Shown here: piece by piece, positions 37,442 to 46,033 of the stretch
Layout: each line of letters begins with the position of its first letter
Position numbering within the stretch: position 1 is the first letter of the stretch
Assembly: GCA_905160935.1 (NCBI GenBank)
Contig: CAJHZI010000649.1
Coordinates: 1,663,501-1,727,500 of the forward strand
DNA length: 64,000 nt
Source of the DNA: Enchytraeus crypticus
Taxonomy: Eukaryota > Annelida > Clitellata > Enchytraeida > Enchytraeidae
Direction of reading: 5' to 3'
Notes under the pieces: model-generated
Seen by the model: only the letters and a program-made list of their open reading frames with translations
Databases searched by the model: none
What the model was told of the DNA's origin: nothing
Program-made: the position numbers and the translations under genes

Positions 37442-38092
37442 AGAATTACTAAAGATAATGAGAGAGAAAAATAGAGAGAAGGCTCTAGAGAGAGCTTGTG
37501 AGAAAAATGCCCTATTACTTATTTAGGATCTGGATGTAGGCAATGCAATTTCTTGCAAGCCTATCATTATATTCGCTCGCAATAAATGTTATTAGCGAGC
37601 TCCGGTTTCATTCCAGTTAAAATGGCGGCTTCAAGGCAAAATCTTTAATTTGATTTTTCATTTGTTATTCTGCACATATTTAGTTAACATTATGGCCACG
37701 AATCATTGTCGATATATAAAGTGATGGACGAGCATTAACAAACTAATTAATTAATTAAAAGACTGAAAAAAAGAGATTTCTAGCGTCAATTTCTTCTCTT
37801 AAACGCATATCAGTAGCATCAGTAGCAAATAAGCAGTACAGCATATAGATATGGGTAGAAATTTGGAACACTTACCAATATATCAGCAATCAAACACATA
37901 ATCCTAATTGATCATGGTGGCTCTCAGAACAAATAAAATATAAGAAAAACTGACCTTTTCGTAGACAGTTTTGTGCTCAACGAGTTTCTGTTCCAGTTGA
38001 TCCACTCTATCGAAGACTGACTCCTTGGAGGTCTTCATTCCATGCATCTTCTTCTTGATCGCCGTCATCGTGTTGAACGCTGCCATAGCCAT
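16298..38092 (-). CDS. TPM: Tropomyosin (high-molecular-weight form), nine exons
   Basis: Coiled-coil actin-filament protein. Coding exons in gene order: 37955-38092, 36077-36202, 29877-30010, 27417-27534, 23389-23459, 22524-22599, 21430-21492, 20186-20255, 16298-16380. The internal lengths 126/134/118/71/76/63/70 are the canonical tropomyosin exon sizes and all phases agree. The product is 292 residues: the usual 284 plus an 8-residue extension (MAMAAFNT) before MTAIKKKM. Family landmarks are [62 protein letters not shown] and the end STFTELTGF, an invertebrate-type tail. The sequence is divergent for a tropomyosin, especially exon 2. Only one version of each exon was found; no alternative exon 6, exon 9 or short-form first exon was recognised. 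The tail-to-tail neighbour is ARMC6. Confidence 0.96.
16385..16690 (-). repeat. 46-bp-type minisatellite upstream of tropomyosin exon 9
   Basis: Alternating units 'cagttcattcattaatcatttag' split across 'cagttaattcattgctcaattag' (plus-strand view), repeated about six times with drift. In gene direction each unit supplies CTAAT, CTAAA and TTAAC motifs. Confidence 0.85.
16726..19646 (+). mobile_element. CR1/Jockey-type LINE remnant in tropomyosin intron 8
   Basis: 5'-truncated and antisense to tropomyosin. 16738-17412 is the C-terminal part of the AP-endonuclease domain ([34 protein letters not shown]). 17695-18849 is the reverse transcriptase ([48 protein letters not shown]). A frame break follows 17412 and a TGA (18394-18396) falls directly after the catalytic FADD, so it is dead. 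The 3'UTR contains a duplicated segment (19271 and 19473, period about 202). The element ends 'gctgaaataaaaacac' then (TC)n; the same 3' end recurs near 63745. Confidence 0.9.
19913..20130 (+). repeat. LINE 3'-end family T1
   Basis: Contains the shared blocks gaagaataa...accgtgg, gtcgtaaaaggcgac, gggcattcggtt, gctccagaaattgctaca and a GATGATG-type microsatellite end. T1 copies also lie at 58160-58440 and 62545-62660 (plus), and 26536-26735 and 48803-48910 (minus). Confidence 0.8.
20186..20255 (-). CDS. TPM: Tropomyosin exon 8
   Basis: 70 bases, from acceptor ttttcag to donor gttcgt, encoding [23 protein letters not shown] and leaving one base for the split Asp codon of exon 9. A LINE 3'-tail copy ends about 55 bases beyond the donor. 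Confidence 0.94.
21172..21425 (-). repeat. TTGA/TGAC tetranucleotide array after tropomyosin exon 7
   Basis: About 250 bp of (TTGA)-type units starting 5 bases past the exon 7 donor in gene direction. A further short array precedes the acceptor (21494-21530). Confidence 0.85.
21430..21492 (-). CDS. TPM: Tropomyosin exon 7
   Basis: 63 bases, from acceptor gtgtag to donor gtacgt, encoding [25 protein letters not shown]-type arrays lie on both sides. Confidence 0.93.
21580..21695. repeat. Short tandem repeat 'gataagccaggcat'
   Basis: About eight drifting units of 14 bp (cat-gataa-gccagg) in tropomyosin intron 6. Confidence 0.7.
22524..22599 (-). CDS. TPM: Tropomyosin exon 6
   Basis: 76 bases, from acceptor gttacag to donor gtttga, encoding [20 protein letters not shown] then IAEQE. 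The VVGNN-KSLE core is diagnostic. Only one version of this exon is seen, whereas many animals have a 6a/6b pair. Confidence 0.95.
22730..22915 (+). mobile_element. Fragment of an RTE-like LINE 3' end
   Basis: Shares 'gaagagaaaga...gtggaggcgttatataccgtggacctg' with the ends of the fragments at 46029-46605, 51340-51495 and 61885-62240. Confidence 0.5.
23060..23190 (+). repeat. tRNA-derived SINE, diverged relative of S1
   Basis: GACCAGTGGTGTTATCGGTT head, GATCAGTAGGTGCGGGGTTC and B-box GGTTCAAATCC, then a shortened S1-like continuation (cattaacattcgttcgag). It lies in tropomyosin intron 5. Confidence 0.6.
23389..23459 (-). CDS. TPM: Tropomyosin exon 5
   Basis: 71 bases, from acceptor gaatgtag to donor gtaagt, encoding [24 protein letters not shown], equivalent to the family's ARKLxxxExDLERAEER segment. 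Confidence 0.92.
23544..23600 (+). repeat. Interspersed 'GGTTTAACGTCC' motif
   Basis: Block ggtttaacgtccgtttcctc plus atacaaggatgatgtcaggg, shared with 32822-32868 and, more distantly, 352-400. It probably belongs to a repeat whose remainder I cannot delimit. Confidence 0.55.
23705..26535 (-). mobile_element. CR1-like LINE remnant in tropomyosin intron 4
   Basis: Same orientation as tropomyosin. Read from 26535 downwards: endonuclease start ([31 protein letters not shown]), [34 protein letters not shown], the reverse transcriptase ([43 protein letters not shown]), and the C-terminal [20 protein letters not shown] domain ending at 23705. Several frameshifts split it. The catalytic box reads FYADATQLY, with the second Asp replaced by Ala, and the endonuclease GDFN box reads GNFN. 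It is a dead copy, yet nearly full length. Confidence 0.9.
26536..26735 (-). repeat. T1 LINE 3'-end copy with (CAT)n tail
   Basis: Reverse-complement T1 blocks (agcttctggagc, ccgaatgccctttctgacgt) end in a (TCA)n microsatellite. The CR1-like LINE lies directly beyond this tail. Confidence 0.7.
26740..26900. repeat. ATT/TAA-rich low-complexity stretch in intron 4
   Basis: Interrupted (ATT)n and (TAA)n units in partly inverted arrangement; nothing coding seen. Confidence 0.6.
27417..27534 (-). CDS. TPM: Tropomyosin exon 4
   Basis: 118 bases, from acceptor gattgattag to donor gtagga, encoding [20 protein letters not shown] and ending [11 protein letters not shown], the most conserved tropomyosin block. 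Confidence 0.96.
27601..27694 (+). repeat. 20-bp minisatellite, left part
   Basis: Units of TATACAGTACTCTACAGCAT, interrupted by the LINE at 27704-29165; the array resumes at 29175. Confidence 0.9.
27704..29165 (+). mobile_element. LINE reverse-transcriptase fragment with inverted 5' arm
   Basis: Antisense to tropomyosin, in intron 3. The plus strand encodes [68 protein letters not shown] and, after a frame change near 28400, [16 protein letters not shown]. The YADD box is intact, but stops and a frameshift break the frame. The first 162 bases (27704-27865) are a near-exact reverse complement of 28475-28636 inside the same element. The element interrupts a 20-bp minisatellite. The 3' end is aataaagaatatatatt. 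Confidence 0.85.
29175..29440 (+). repeat. 20-bp minisatellite, right part
   Basis: About 13 units of the same TATACAGTACTCTACAGYAT repeat as at 27601, with single-base variants. Confidence 0.95.
29877..30010 (-). CDS. TPM: Tropomyosin exon 3
   Basis: 134 bases, ending AG at donor gtagtg. It encodes [20 protein letters not shown] through [13 protein letters not shown]. The downstream junction restores [11 protein letters not shown], as in other tropomyosins. Confidence 0.93.
30014..30300 (-). repeat. TTGA/GATT tetranucleotide array upstream of tropomyosin exon 3
   Basis: Plus-strand caat/tcac units (aatcaatcaatc, actcactcactc) start about 10 bases upstream of the exon 3 acceptor in gene direction. 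Confidence 0.9.
30300..31360. other. Tropomyosin intron 2, no gene seen
   Basis: AT-rich sequence with scattered caat units; no coding exon, RNA gene or delimitable repeat recognised. Confidence 0.4.
31360..31640. promoter_or_regulatory. CpG-richer island in tropomyosin intron 2
   Basis: Noticeably GC- and CpG-richer than its surroundings (gcgtcacttcg, ccgcgagctcg, ggcgcgat, gtgtccaactgaacgcg). In vertebrate tropomyosin genes the internal promoter for short isoforms lies in the equivalent intron, between exons 2 and 3. No short-form first exon was recognised here, so promoter function is speculative. Confidence 0.25.
32242..32374 (+). repeat. S1 tRNA-derived SINE
   Basis: Near-complete copy: GGCTGGAACCAGTGGTGATG head, TACTCGACCGCGGATCAGTA, a mutated B-box (ggttaaaatac) and the attagctttaccag tail. 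Confidence 0.88.
32765..33090 (+). repeat. TTGA/TTGG array with embedded 'GGTTTAACGT' motif
   Basis: Loose tetranucleotide repeat (gattgactggttgattgg) interrupted at 32822-32868 by the motif seen at 23544. Confidence 0.75.
33342..33640. repeat. (TC)n-rich tract
   Basis: About 300 bp of CT/CTTT units with interruptions in tropomyosin intron 2. The open frames across it are low-complexity artefacts. Confidence 0.95.
33700..34770. other. Tropomyosin intron 2, unassigned sequence
   Basis: AT-rich, with no gene seen. Bases 34640-34680 (gacagtaaaacctcgaacat) resemble the reverse complement of 4335-4375, a piece that also lies near the other 5S-derived copy. Confidence 0.35.
34775..35175 (+). repeat. 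5S-rRNA-derived SINE-like element, copy 2, with inverted flanks
   Basis: The 5S-like head is 34869-34985 (GAAGTTAAGCTGCATCGACC, GTTAGTACTTTGTGGGTGAC). The body (gccggctgcaattgatgcgc, ccatcaaaaggcagcgatta) and tail (gcttcctgacccagtgtgcc then gttatg) match copy 1 closely. The left flank (34760-34820: cataacataacac, gagccaggaaacaattgcatgc, ttgttttaagactcat) is a diverged reverse complement of the tail, so the unit is bounded by inverted repeats of about 55 bp. It lies in tropomyosin intron 2. Confidence 0.78.
35640..35705. repeat. (GA)n tract
   Basis: Interrupted gagaga run. Confidence 0.9.
35885..36050. repeat. 56-bp tandem repeat next to tropomyosin exon 2 donor
   Basis: About three units (catatatgaaaaataacaac, cgatactgaatgcatt); the last unit ends about 25 bases beyond the exon 2 donor. 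Confidence 0.85.
36077..36202 (-). CDS. TPM: Tropomyosin exon 2
   Basis: 126 bases, phase 0, from acceptor attaaacag to donor gtaagt. It encodes [20 protein letters not shown] and [20 protein letters not shown] (residues 39-80 of the usual numbering), a strongly heptad-patterned segment. Broken copies of its first third lie immediately upstream in gene direction. Confidence 0.93.
36203..36490 (-). pseudogene. Tandem broken copies of the 5' part of tropomyosin exon 2
   Basis: Three extra copies of the acceptor plus the first 42 or so bases of exon 2 lie upstream in gene direction, with exon-like starts at 36291, 36372 and 36483 (true exon start 36202). Each preserves an AG acceptor (ttgaaaag, attaaacag, attaaacag). 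They read [17 protein letters not shown], [17 protein letters not shown] and [20 protein letters not shown]. TTGA/TTAA arrays separate them. A more decayed fourth copy may lie near 36637. Splicing to any of the three would terminate the protein. Confidence 0.85.
37285..37440. repeat. (TC)n tract in tropomyosin intron 1
   Basis: Interrupted tctctc run; no gene. Confidence 0.95.
37955..38092 (-). CDS. TPM: Tropomyosin exon 1 (long-form start)
   Basis: 46 codons ending at donor gtcagt. It begins [20 protein letters not shown]; the internal Met at residue 9 aligns with the usual first Met and leaves exactly the canonical 38 codons. Upstream lies a long pyrimidine tract ending ggaaagcag, 15 bases before the ATG, a good splice acceptor. 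Confidence 0.93.
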
Positions 38093-38339
38093 CTTGTCGG
38101 GTCTTTTCTGCTTTCCGAGAGACGAAAAATACAAGAAAAAGCGAGAAAATCAACTAGATATTGAACCTAACGTCGAAAGTATTCCACAGGCAAGTTCCTA
38201 AGTGACGAGAAGACTGTTGAAGATGGAAGGATGGAAGGAGATCCGCCTGGGAGCTACGCTAGCGTGGAATGAGTTAGAAGGCAAGAAAGCCGGCCGATGA
38301 TTAAGCTCCTCTGAAGTTCTTCAGGTATTTTAAACGAAT

Positions 38340-38624
38340 GTATTCGCCTGCGAGAGAGAGAGAGAGCGCGTGCACGTGCGAGTACGTGTGTATGTGCGCG
38401 TGTGTGTATGTATGTGTGTGTGTATGTGTGTGTCTGTGAGTTTTTGCTTGCGCTTGAGTGTGTGCGCGTTAGTCTCAATACTCGTTTATTTCATATGCTA
38501 AGTACGTATAGATAACTGAACACAGTACGTCTTTATCTTTGGTACTGTTTATATGTATATAAGTATATCCTTGTATATGTTTGTGCATATTCGTGCCCGT
38601 GTATGTACACTTGTATGCGTCGGT

Positions 38625-38666
<42 letters not shown>
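38340..38666. repeat. (GA)n and (TG)n tracts upstream of tropomyosin exon 1
   Basis: gagaga at 38350, a tgtgtg-rich stretch to about 38480, and a purer (GA)n at 38632-38666. They lie 250-570 bases upstream of the start codon, where the promoter or a 5'UTR exon would be expected; no TATA box can be assigned. Confidence 0.8.
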
Positions 38667-38667
<1 letters not shown>

Positions 38668-38869
38668 GTTATTTCAGAGAGACGCTTTGATTCACAGTGC
38701 GCTAGGTCTGCACAAAGTTTCAACGATTTATGCGTAGCGGCGCGTTTAAGCTAATAGTATTTTGCTGCAAGAACTAAGACCGTTTAGTCAATATACTTTT
38801 ACAAATTTGTACCACCCAAATTCGGTATGAATCCTGTGATGGAGAGAACAATAATAGGTCGGTAAGACA

Positions 38870-39165
38870 AACGAATAAACTAACGAAAGAATGAATGAAA
38901 GAGTGGATGAGTGAGTGAATGAATGAATGAACGAGTAACGAATAATAAGAGAATAGCGAATGAATGAAAGAACTAATGAATCATGAATGAGTCAATTAAT
39001 GAGTGGATTAATGAATGAGTGAATAAATAAATGAGCGAATGAATGAGTGAACGAATGAATAAGTGAATGAGTGAATGAATGAATGAGTAAATGAATTAAT
39101 TAATGAATGAATGAACGAACGAACGAACAAACGAATGAGTGAAAGAATGGATGGTTAAATCTTGG
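38870..39165 (+). repeat. (GAAT/GAGT)n tetranucleotide array
   Basis: About 300 bp of gaatgaatgagtgaat-type units with aacg variants. Confidence 0.92.
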
Positions 39166-40480
39166 TAAACGTGAGTTGTGTACAGCGTAAAGCCGCTACC
39201 TCACTGAACGCTCCCTCTATCACAGAACTCTTCACCTGCAGCTGTTCACATAACTAACCAGCCTACGTTGTGCTGACGTCTTCGATAACTGAGAGATCGC
39301 ATTCCGGCGTCTCCTTCCATTCATCCATCATTCTATCCAGCACTACGTGTCGTGCTAGAGTCTAATTTTAAACATTTGAAGGACCAGCTTACATCTTAAC
39401 CCTTTCTACGTTCAATGCTTGCAAAACTAATAATTAATTCATTAGTTCACTAAACGTCATACAGTAGATAGAATATGAAGATGGCGGCTAGGTGGCTTCT
39501 AAGCTAAACTGTTGGTCTGTTGCCATTGCTGTCGCTCAGGTAATCAAATTTTTAAAGCAATAAGTTATGGTTACAACTTGTTATCAAAATTTACTAAATT
39601 CTATTGTATCTTTTGATAGAGTACAATTGATGCACCTTTTCGATGACGAGTTGGTATAGCACATTTTCTGAGTAAAGAAGAGGGCATCGGTTCGAATCAC
39701 TATCAGTAGAAATTTGATACCGTCTCATCGTCTCAGAATGAATCGTTTGCGGTAGTAATAGGATAATCAATCTGAATACGTTATAATGAACTATTAGTTA
39801 ATTTTATTTCAAACAACAAAATAAATGTTTAAAAATAAAAACACGTAAACAATGAGTATAATAATAGAGATGGTAGACGCCAAATAATGAACACATTAAA
39901 AACAATAGTGATTAAAACAATAGGATTACATTTAGAATGATCTGTGGTTTTTTGAATCTTGAGGAGCCGCAACTCAGTAAACCTACAACCTTTCAGATAC
40001 TGCGATTTAAAGGGCTACGTCCAAGGTAAATAAACCAATGCATCAGTTTTAAACGAAAAGAAGCTTAGGCCTACACAATGTCTAAAGCTGAAAAGCATCA
40101 TATGAAACACCTAAATGTCTGACATGATCGCATCTAGTTCGACCCAATCCAATTCTTAAAATAGGCCTTTAGTATTTAAAATAGGATTCAGCCATTTATA
40201 TTTTAAAAGTGCTACATCTAACCTCCACGCAGCATTAGAGAAGGATTTAACATCCTTCTGCATGACCGTGTTAAGAGTACAGTGTACATACTTTTTACAA
40301 TTGTATTTGCATATGTACTTGTAGCCGTCATTCTTCATTTTATTGAGATAAATGTTAAGGAAATTTTTGAAATAATTTCACGATAGACTAAGCTATTTAA
40401 TTCCAGTACTCTCAGCACCAACATCTGCTTACAACTTTATCCCTATCGCCAAAGCACGTAAACGCTTCAATGTCTGCGTC
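39166..40480. other. Intergenic sequence upstream of tropomyosin
   Basis: 39180-39420 is GC-richer and non-repetitive (gctgacgtcttcg, ccggcgtctcc) and could hold an upstream tropomyosin 5'UTR exon. 39641-39720 has tRNA-like A- and B-box sequences (TTGGTATAGCAC, GGTTCGAATC). Otherwise nothing recognised. Confidence 0.3.
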
Positions 40481-40482
40481 TT

Positions 40483-40760
40483 CACATGCGTGGTCCTATT
40501 CTGTGTGTTCTTGTGCGTATGATCGCCTATGCATGGTTCTATTCTGTGTGTTCTTGTACGTATGATCGCCTATGCGTGGTCCTATTCTGTGTGTTCTTGT
40601 GCGTATGATCGCCTAAGCATGGTCCTATTCTGTGTGTTCTTGTACGTATGATCGCCTATGCGTGGTCCTATTCTGTGTGTTCTTGTACGTATGTTCGCCT
40701 ATGCGTGGTCCTATTCCTTATTCTTGCACGTATGTTCGCCTATGCGTGGTCCTATCTGTA
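40483..40760 (+). repeat. 43-bp minisatellite
   Basis: About six units built from ctgtgtgttcttgtacgtat and gatcgcctatgcgtggtcc; the last two units are shortened. Confidence 0.93.
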
Positions 40761-40856
40761 AATGCTTACAAGTTTACCAGCAATATTGGGATAGAGGCTT
40801 TCAAAAATTCTAAAATCTTTAATTTACAATGTGACTGCGAAAGAAGCATCCTTTAT

Positions 40857-40859
40857 ATT

Positions 40860-40898
<39 letters not shown>

Positions 40899-41155
40899 CG
40901 CTAATAGATGCATTGCAGTCTCTAGCAGCTACATCTTCCTGCCGATTGCTTTTGAGACATTGGGCCCAATCAACTCTGTCGCGTCTGACTTCATTAACGA
41001 ATTAGGCAGGAGAACCAGTGCCATTACAGGCGACCAACGAGAAAAAGCCTTTCTATGGCAGCGCCTATCTGTTGCACTCCAGCGTTTTAATGCTGTATGC
41101 GTTCGTGGCACATTGGCGAATGCGGCCTCCCAGAGCGTAGAGGAACTATTTTAAA
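40857..41155 (+). mobile_element. (AAT)n tract and retroelement-like C-terminal fragment
   Basis: An (AAT)n run (40857-40897) is followed by an open frame with SSSYIFLPIAFETLGPINS, FINELGRRTSAITGDQREKA and WQRLSVALQRFNAVCVRGTL before TAA. This pattern resembles short conserved tails of reverse-transcriptase-like proteins common in marine invertebrates. I infer a retroelement remnant, but a host exon is not excluded. Confidence 0.4.
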
Positions 41156-41479
41156 TATTTTTCATCTTTCTTTTAATTAAATAAAGTCTTTTTTATCTTA
41201 TATTTTAGCCCAGGGCCTTATACAGCCCAGGGCATTAAAAAAATATAATAATAATAATAATAATAATAAATTATGATACTAATACTAAATACAACAATAA
41301 CAACAAGTATAAAAAAGTATTATCTGTGTAGCATCTCTTAAATTCGCCCTATTAAGTTTCAACATTTCACTGAAGACTTTTTTATCCTAATAATTTCTGA
41401 ATATGCTTCTTCTTCTTATTCTTCTACTCATCTTCATTAATCCCTAGCTGGCGCTTGGCTTTTGCTTTTTTGTTTTTAT

Positions 41480-42060
41480 TATTTTTTTAACGCTCAAGTT
41501 TCTCTAACAACTTTACAGTAACATAGTACATGCCTACATGTAATTGCTAAGGTTTTTTGGCATATTTTATGTCTAGATTACTAAATAGAGTTTATGAATA
41601 ACTATTGTTTCTTAAAGAAATAACAATTCTCAAATATAAAATATGTAAGATGATAATATTAAGATGATATAATTGCATTATGCAATCATTAAACTATTAT
41701 ATGTTAAGCCTAATGATAAAAAAACATGTTTCTTGCCGTGTTTTTTTAAATTGTTTTTTTTTGTTTTGATTTTGTTGTTTGTATTTTTTGGTTTTAAAGT
41801 TTCTGTAGAAACTTTAAAGTAACATAGTGCCTACATGTTATTGCTAAGGCTTTTTCTTGGTATATTTTAAGTTTAGATTTATAAACAGAGTTATGAATAA
41901 CTATAGTTTCTGAAAAAACAATAATTTGTAAATCACGGAGTCATTTTCCTTGAGAATAAATATTGTATTTCTTTTATAGTTTGTTGCCAAAATATACCAA
42001 AAAACCTTAATAATAACCTGTATGCCTTATGCTAATTTAAAGTTGGTTCAGAAACTTAAG
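41480..42060. repeat. Three-copy diverged repeat, third copy inverted
   Basis: 41488-41640 and 41798-41940 are direct copies (agtttctnnagaaactttaa, gtaacatagt, tgcctacatg, ttgctaaggn). 41975-42058 resembles the first part in reverse. It may be an inverted-repeat transposon remnant; ends not defined. Confidence 0.5.
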
Positions 42061-43010
42061 CAAATTGAAAAGTCAAGAAATACTACATATACATAAATAA
42101 TAATAAGATAAAGAATACTAATAATATATCATCGTCATCATATTCCATTGGATGCCAGAGTCCAAATCTGAGGCATGATGAAACTGATAAAGAAAACAGC
42201 AAAATTATTTTGAGAAATTGAGACTGACTGACTACATTTAGGAGTCAGATTTATGAATCAAGACTTATGAGTCAGTAACTGAGAAGAGAAACATTCTATT
42301 AGTACTGCATTTCAAATTTCTATAATGATTATTAGTTGTTTGCAAAAAGTAAAATACAAACTAAAAAGGAAACTCAACTGTTATTTTAAAATTTGTTTTT
42401 GAAAAGGTTTTGTTTTTTGTGTTTTTTATTCGTTGTTTTAAAACAAAAAAAGGTTTTAAAAAATATTTGTTTTAAAACAGGCTCACATCTCTAGTCTGCA
42501 CTCTAAACAAGTATTTTATAGAATATTGCAGAGAGAAAAATTATCCTTGTGTAATGCACAGCATATTTATTTTATCAGTTAACAGACCTAAGCCAAAAAG
42601 AATGATACCAAACTTATTAGCCAAATAATGCAAGCATAACTGGCTTAACCAACACACACACACACGTAATAGAGTAAAAGCACTTGTAGAGTAGGTCTAT
42701 AACATACTTACATAGAAGTATAAACATGTCTACTGTTTACTGATGATTCTCTAAGATCCTTAAGTGAACTTAAAGCAATGAATAACAGTATAAAAGTAAC
42801 ATACAATAATATTCATTCATATGGAAAGTAAAGGTACAACTTACATGTATATTTAGAAATGAGTCCGTTTTGATATCTTTCACATTACTACAAGTTTAAT
42901 TCATTCAGTAGACTTGTCGATTAATTAGCCATCTACTTCCATAATGATATCCATATACTGTACACTAACAGCCATATACTGTATTCCAGTTACTGTAAAC
43001 TGGTTTTACT
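42060..43010. other. Intergenic, no gene seen
   Basis: AT-rich. Bases 42135-42280 share short blocks (gccagagtcc...gatgaaactga) with 63620-63850, indicating an interspersed repeat of unknown type. Confidence 0.35.
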
Positions 43011-43012
43011 GA

Positions 43013-43146
43013 TTGGAGCCAGTGGCGATGTGAGTAAGATATTTGACTGCGGACCAGTATGTGCGGGGTTCAAATCCTGAGCTCGCCCGTTACTGACATC
43101 GCTTTCGAGTGAGGAAGCCTACGTTAACATTAGCTTTACCAGCTTT
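43013..43146 (+). repeat. S1 tRNA-derived SINE
   Basis: Full-length-looking copy: TTGGAGCCAGTGGCGATGTG, GACCAGTATGTGCGGGGTTC, B-box GGTTCAAATCC, and the gttaacattagctttaccag tail. Confidence 0.9.
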
Positions 43147-43149
43147 TTA

Positions 43150-44186
43150 AAGAAATCAATAACAGGATAAAAGCAACTCGCAAAAAATGCAAGTAAATGG
43201 TAGGTAAAAAGAAATATGTTAAAATTTGCGTCCATGTTGATATATTTGACATTTATACAACAAGTTTATTTCAATGAGTAGTCTTGTCAATGAATTAGCC
43301 ATCTACCAATATTCTGCCAGTCATACACCGTACACAATGATGTTCACAGTCAAGACGAGAACCTATGGAATCAAGAACTTGAATTAAAATTTCTGCCCAT
43401 TTTCGAGTCTGCAAATCGCTGTTTAATATTCTAGTCCAAGTCTTCAGTTGGCGAAAGCTTAATTCATATTAGGATCTGTGCTTTAGATTTCATAGCTACA
43501 GGCCGTCAAATAAAACAATACGTTAAGACACAATGAAACATTATCAATATCCATCAAATGCATAGGCCTAGCCCAATCAGATGCTAAAGGTACAAGTTCA
43601 AAAGTTAACCGACTATTATAGTTCAATTTCTTTCAAGATTTGGCGGCAATTATTCTGTAATAAACTAGACAAAAACGAAGTCATTTCTATAACAATGGTT
43701 ATCTGCAAGCTATAATTCACATTTAGAACAGACTTAGGGAAATTTCAATGTCAGTATCTAGAACGATCTGTAGCAAATTATGCACTGGCTTTGGTAAAAT
43801 GAATTCTTAGCCTTTTAGCAAAGTACTGCATATTTGTTAACAGAAAATATTATAATTAATCGTAAATTTTAATTTACTACACTAAATTAAGTGCCAAAAT
43901 CATTTAGAACAGTGACGGAAAATGTAGTTGACGCCATAAATAGCCAAAACCAGACTAGCTAGCTAGACCTCTGCCAGCCCGAACTTTCACTACTTTATCA
44001 ACAGGAAATAGTGCACTTCAAGACAGTATCTTTACTATTTGCCTCTTTTGAAAATTTGCGGCTTGGTTTGTCAAATTTTCGATTTTACTAGATCAAGCAT
44101 AGGAAAATAAGCAGGACCAAGTTGCTTGTTTGTTTACAGTAATAATCAGTATACTCTCAATAGTAATCAAATGAATTAATCAGAAA
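43150..44186. other. Intergenic, no gene seen
   Basis: AT-rich unique-looking sequence with no open frame of note and no delimitable repeat. Confidence 0.4.
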
Positions 44187-44930
44187 AAACTTAATACTAG
44201 CACACATAATAACAGCACAAATAGTACTAGCACACATAATAACAGCACACATAGTACTAGCACACATAATAACAGCACACATAGTACCAGCACACATAGT
44301 ACTAGCACACATAATAACAGAACACATAGTACTAGCACACATAATAACGGCACACATAGTACTAGCACACATAGTACTAGCACACATAATAACGGCACAC
44401 ATAGTACTAGCACACATAGTACTAGCACACCTGGTACTAGCACACATAATACTAGCACACATAATACTAGCACAAATAGTACTAGCACACATAATACTAG
44501 CACACATAATACCAGCACAAATAGTACTAGCACACATAATAACAGCACACATAGTACTAGCACACATAATAACAGCACACATAGTACTAGCACACATAGT
44601 ACTAGCACACATAATAACAGAACACATAGTACTAGCACACATAATAACGGCACACATAGTACTAGCACACATAGTACTAGCACACATAATAACGGCACAC
44701 ATAGTACTAGCACACATAGTACTAGCACACATAATAACGGCACACATAGTACTAGCACACATAGTACTAGCACACCTGGTACTAGCACACATAATACTAG
44801 CACACATAATACTAGCACAAATAGTACTAGCACACATAATACTAGCACACATAATACCAGCACAAATAGTACTAGCACACATAAATCTCGCAAACATAAT
44901 ACTAGCACACAGAGTACTAGCACACATAGC
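44187..44930. repeat. 15-bp minisatellite with higher-order structure
   Basis: About 49 units of ACTAGCACACATAGT with variants aacagcac, aacggcac, accagcac and cctggt. A marked variant (cctggt) at 44430 and 44775 is 345 bases apart, 23 units, and neighbouring variant patterns repeat at the same distance, so a block of units was duplicated. Because 15 is divisible by 3, two minus-strand frames stay open for about 255 codons (MCAST- and VLCVL-type repeats). I regard both as artefacts. Confidence 0.95.
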
Positions 44931-44939
44931 CCAATACTG

Positions 44940-45940
44940 TCACACATACAGTTAAGAACTAAACATATACGTAGACAAACCTTTGTAGAGAAACTTGAAA
45001 TAAAATGCCATAAGAGATTAATTAACGATCAACAAACACAATGAAGTAGGACTACAACATATACATGTATGTACAACCGAACAGAGACTAAAATAATAGG
45101 ATTTAATACAGAAGAACAACAGTATACTCGTAAATAAATAAAGTAACTCGTTTTAACATTCAGTGCAGTATGTAGAGCAGAATGTGCATATTACCTTCAT
45201 AAAAAAGTAATCATCCTCTGATGGACAATATTTGTATTTTCGTTGTATTTCTTAACTCTATCATAAGATAAACTTATTACACGTAACAAAATAGACTACA
45301 ACGTAGTTTGCTAGTAGAATAGTTCGTATCTGCCGTTCACTCTTCAAAACCTTCAATTTCTATATATGCTATATATGCAAAATATTCAACGCTTTTAGCA
45401 TTTTAATAAACAGTAAAATATATGAGATACGTTTATCATTATCATAGAAATCAGCACGAGTGAAACGAAAACAAACTATGAGCAGAGTATCAGCACTGAG
45501 AGAATATAAGATTGAATCTGGCATAACTTAATAAAACATTTTATTTTTTCGATCATAAACTTTTACACGAAACTTATCAACTGACATAAACGAACCTAGA
45601 GGAAATCCTGCAAGCAACTTATGGATAAAGATGCACAGCAACAAACAGCGGCACCGTATCAGCACCTAGTCTAAAGTGTACAAGATTATGATTATAAGCT
45701 TATAGCACATTAACACAGTAAAAGCACCATGCTAATGAAGTTCTGCACTAATACTCCCCAATAGGCATAAGGTATAGCTCAATAGCAGAATCAAAGCAGT
45801 CTAAGCTAATACACAGCATACAAGTATGTCTCCCAATAGAGAATACTGAACAGGACCCACACAGTTCGTAAAATAATGCTGCATGCTATCAATAAAGGAT
45901 CTTTCTAGTGATAGTGGTCGAATGACAGACTGAAATTATA
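44940..45940. other. Intergenic, no gene seen
   Basis: AT-rich sequence without recognisable exons or repeats. Confidence 0.4.
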
Positions 45941-45949
45941 TATATAAAT

Positions 45950-45951
45950 AA

Positions 45952-46028
<77 letters not shown>
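45950..46028. repeat. (TA)n microsatellite
   Basis: Nearly pure TA run directly abutting a LINE fragment. Confidence 0.95.

Positions 46029-46033
<5 letters not shown>

Noticed and set aside
44157..44947. Two overlapping minus-strand frames of about 255 codons (MCAST- and VLCVL-type repeats)
   Set aside because: Both arise from a 15-bp minisatellite that stays in frame by length; two frames open at once argues against coding.
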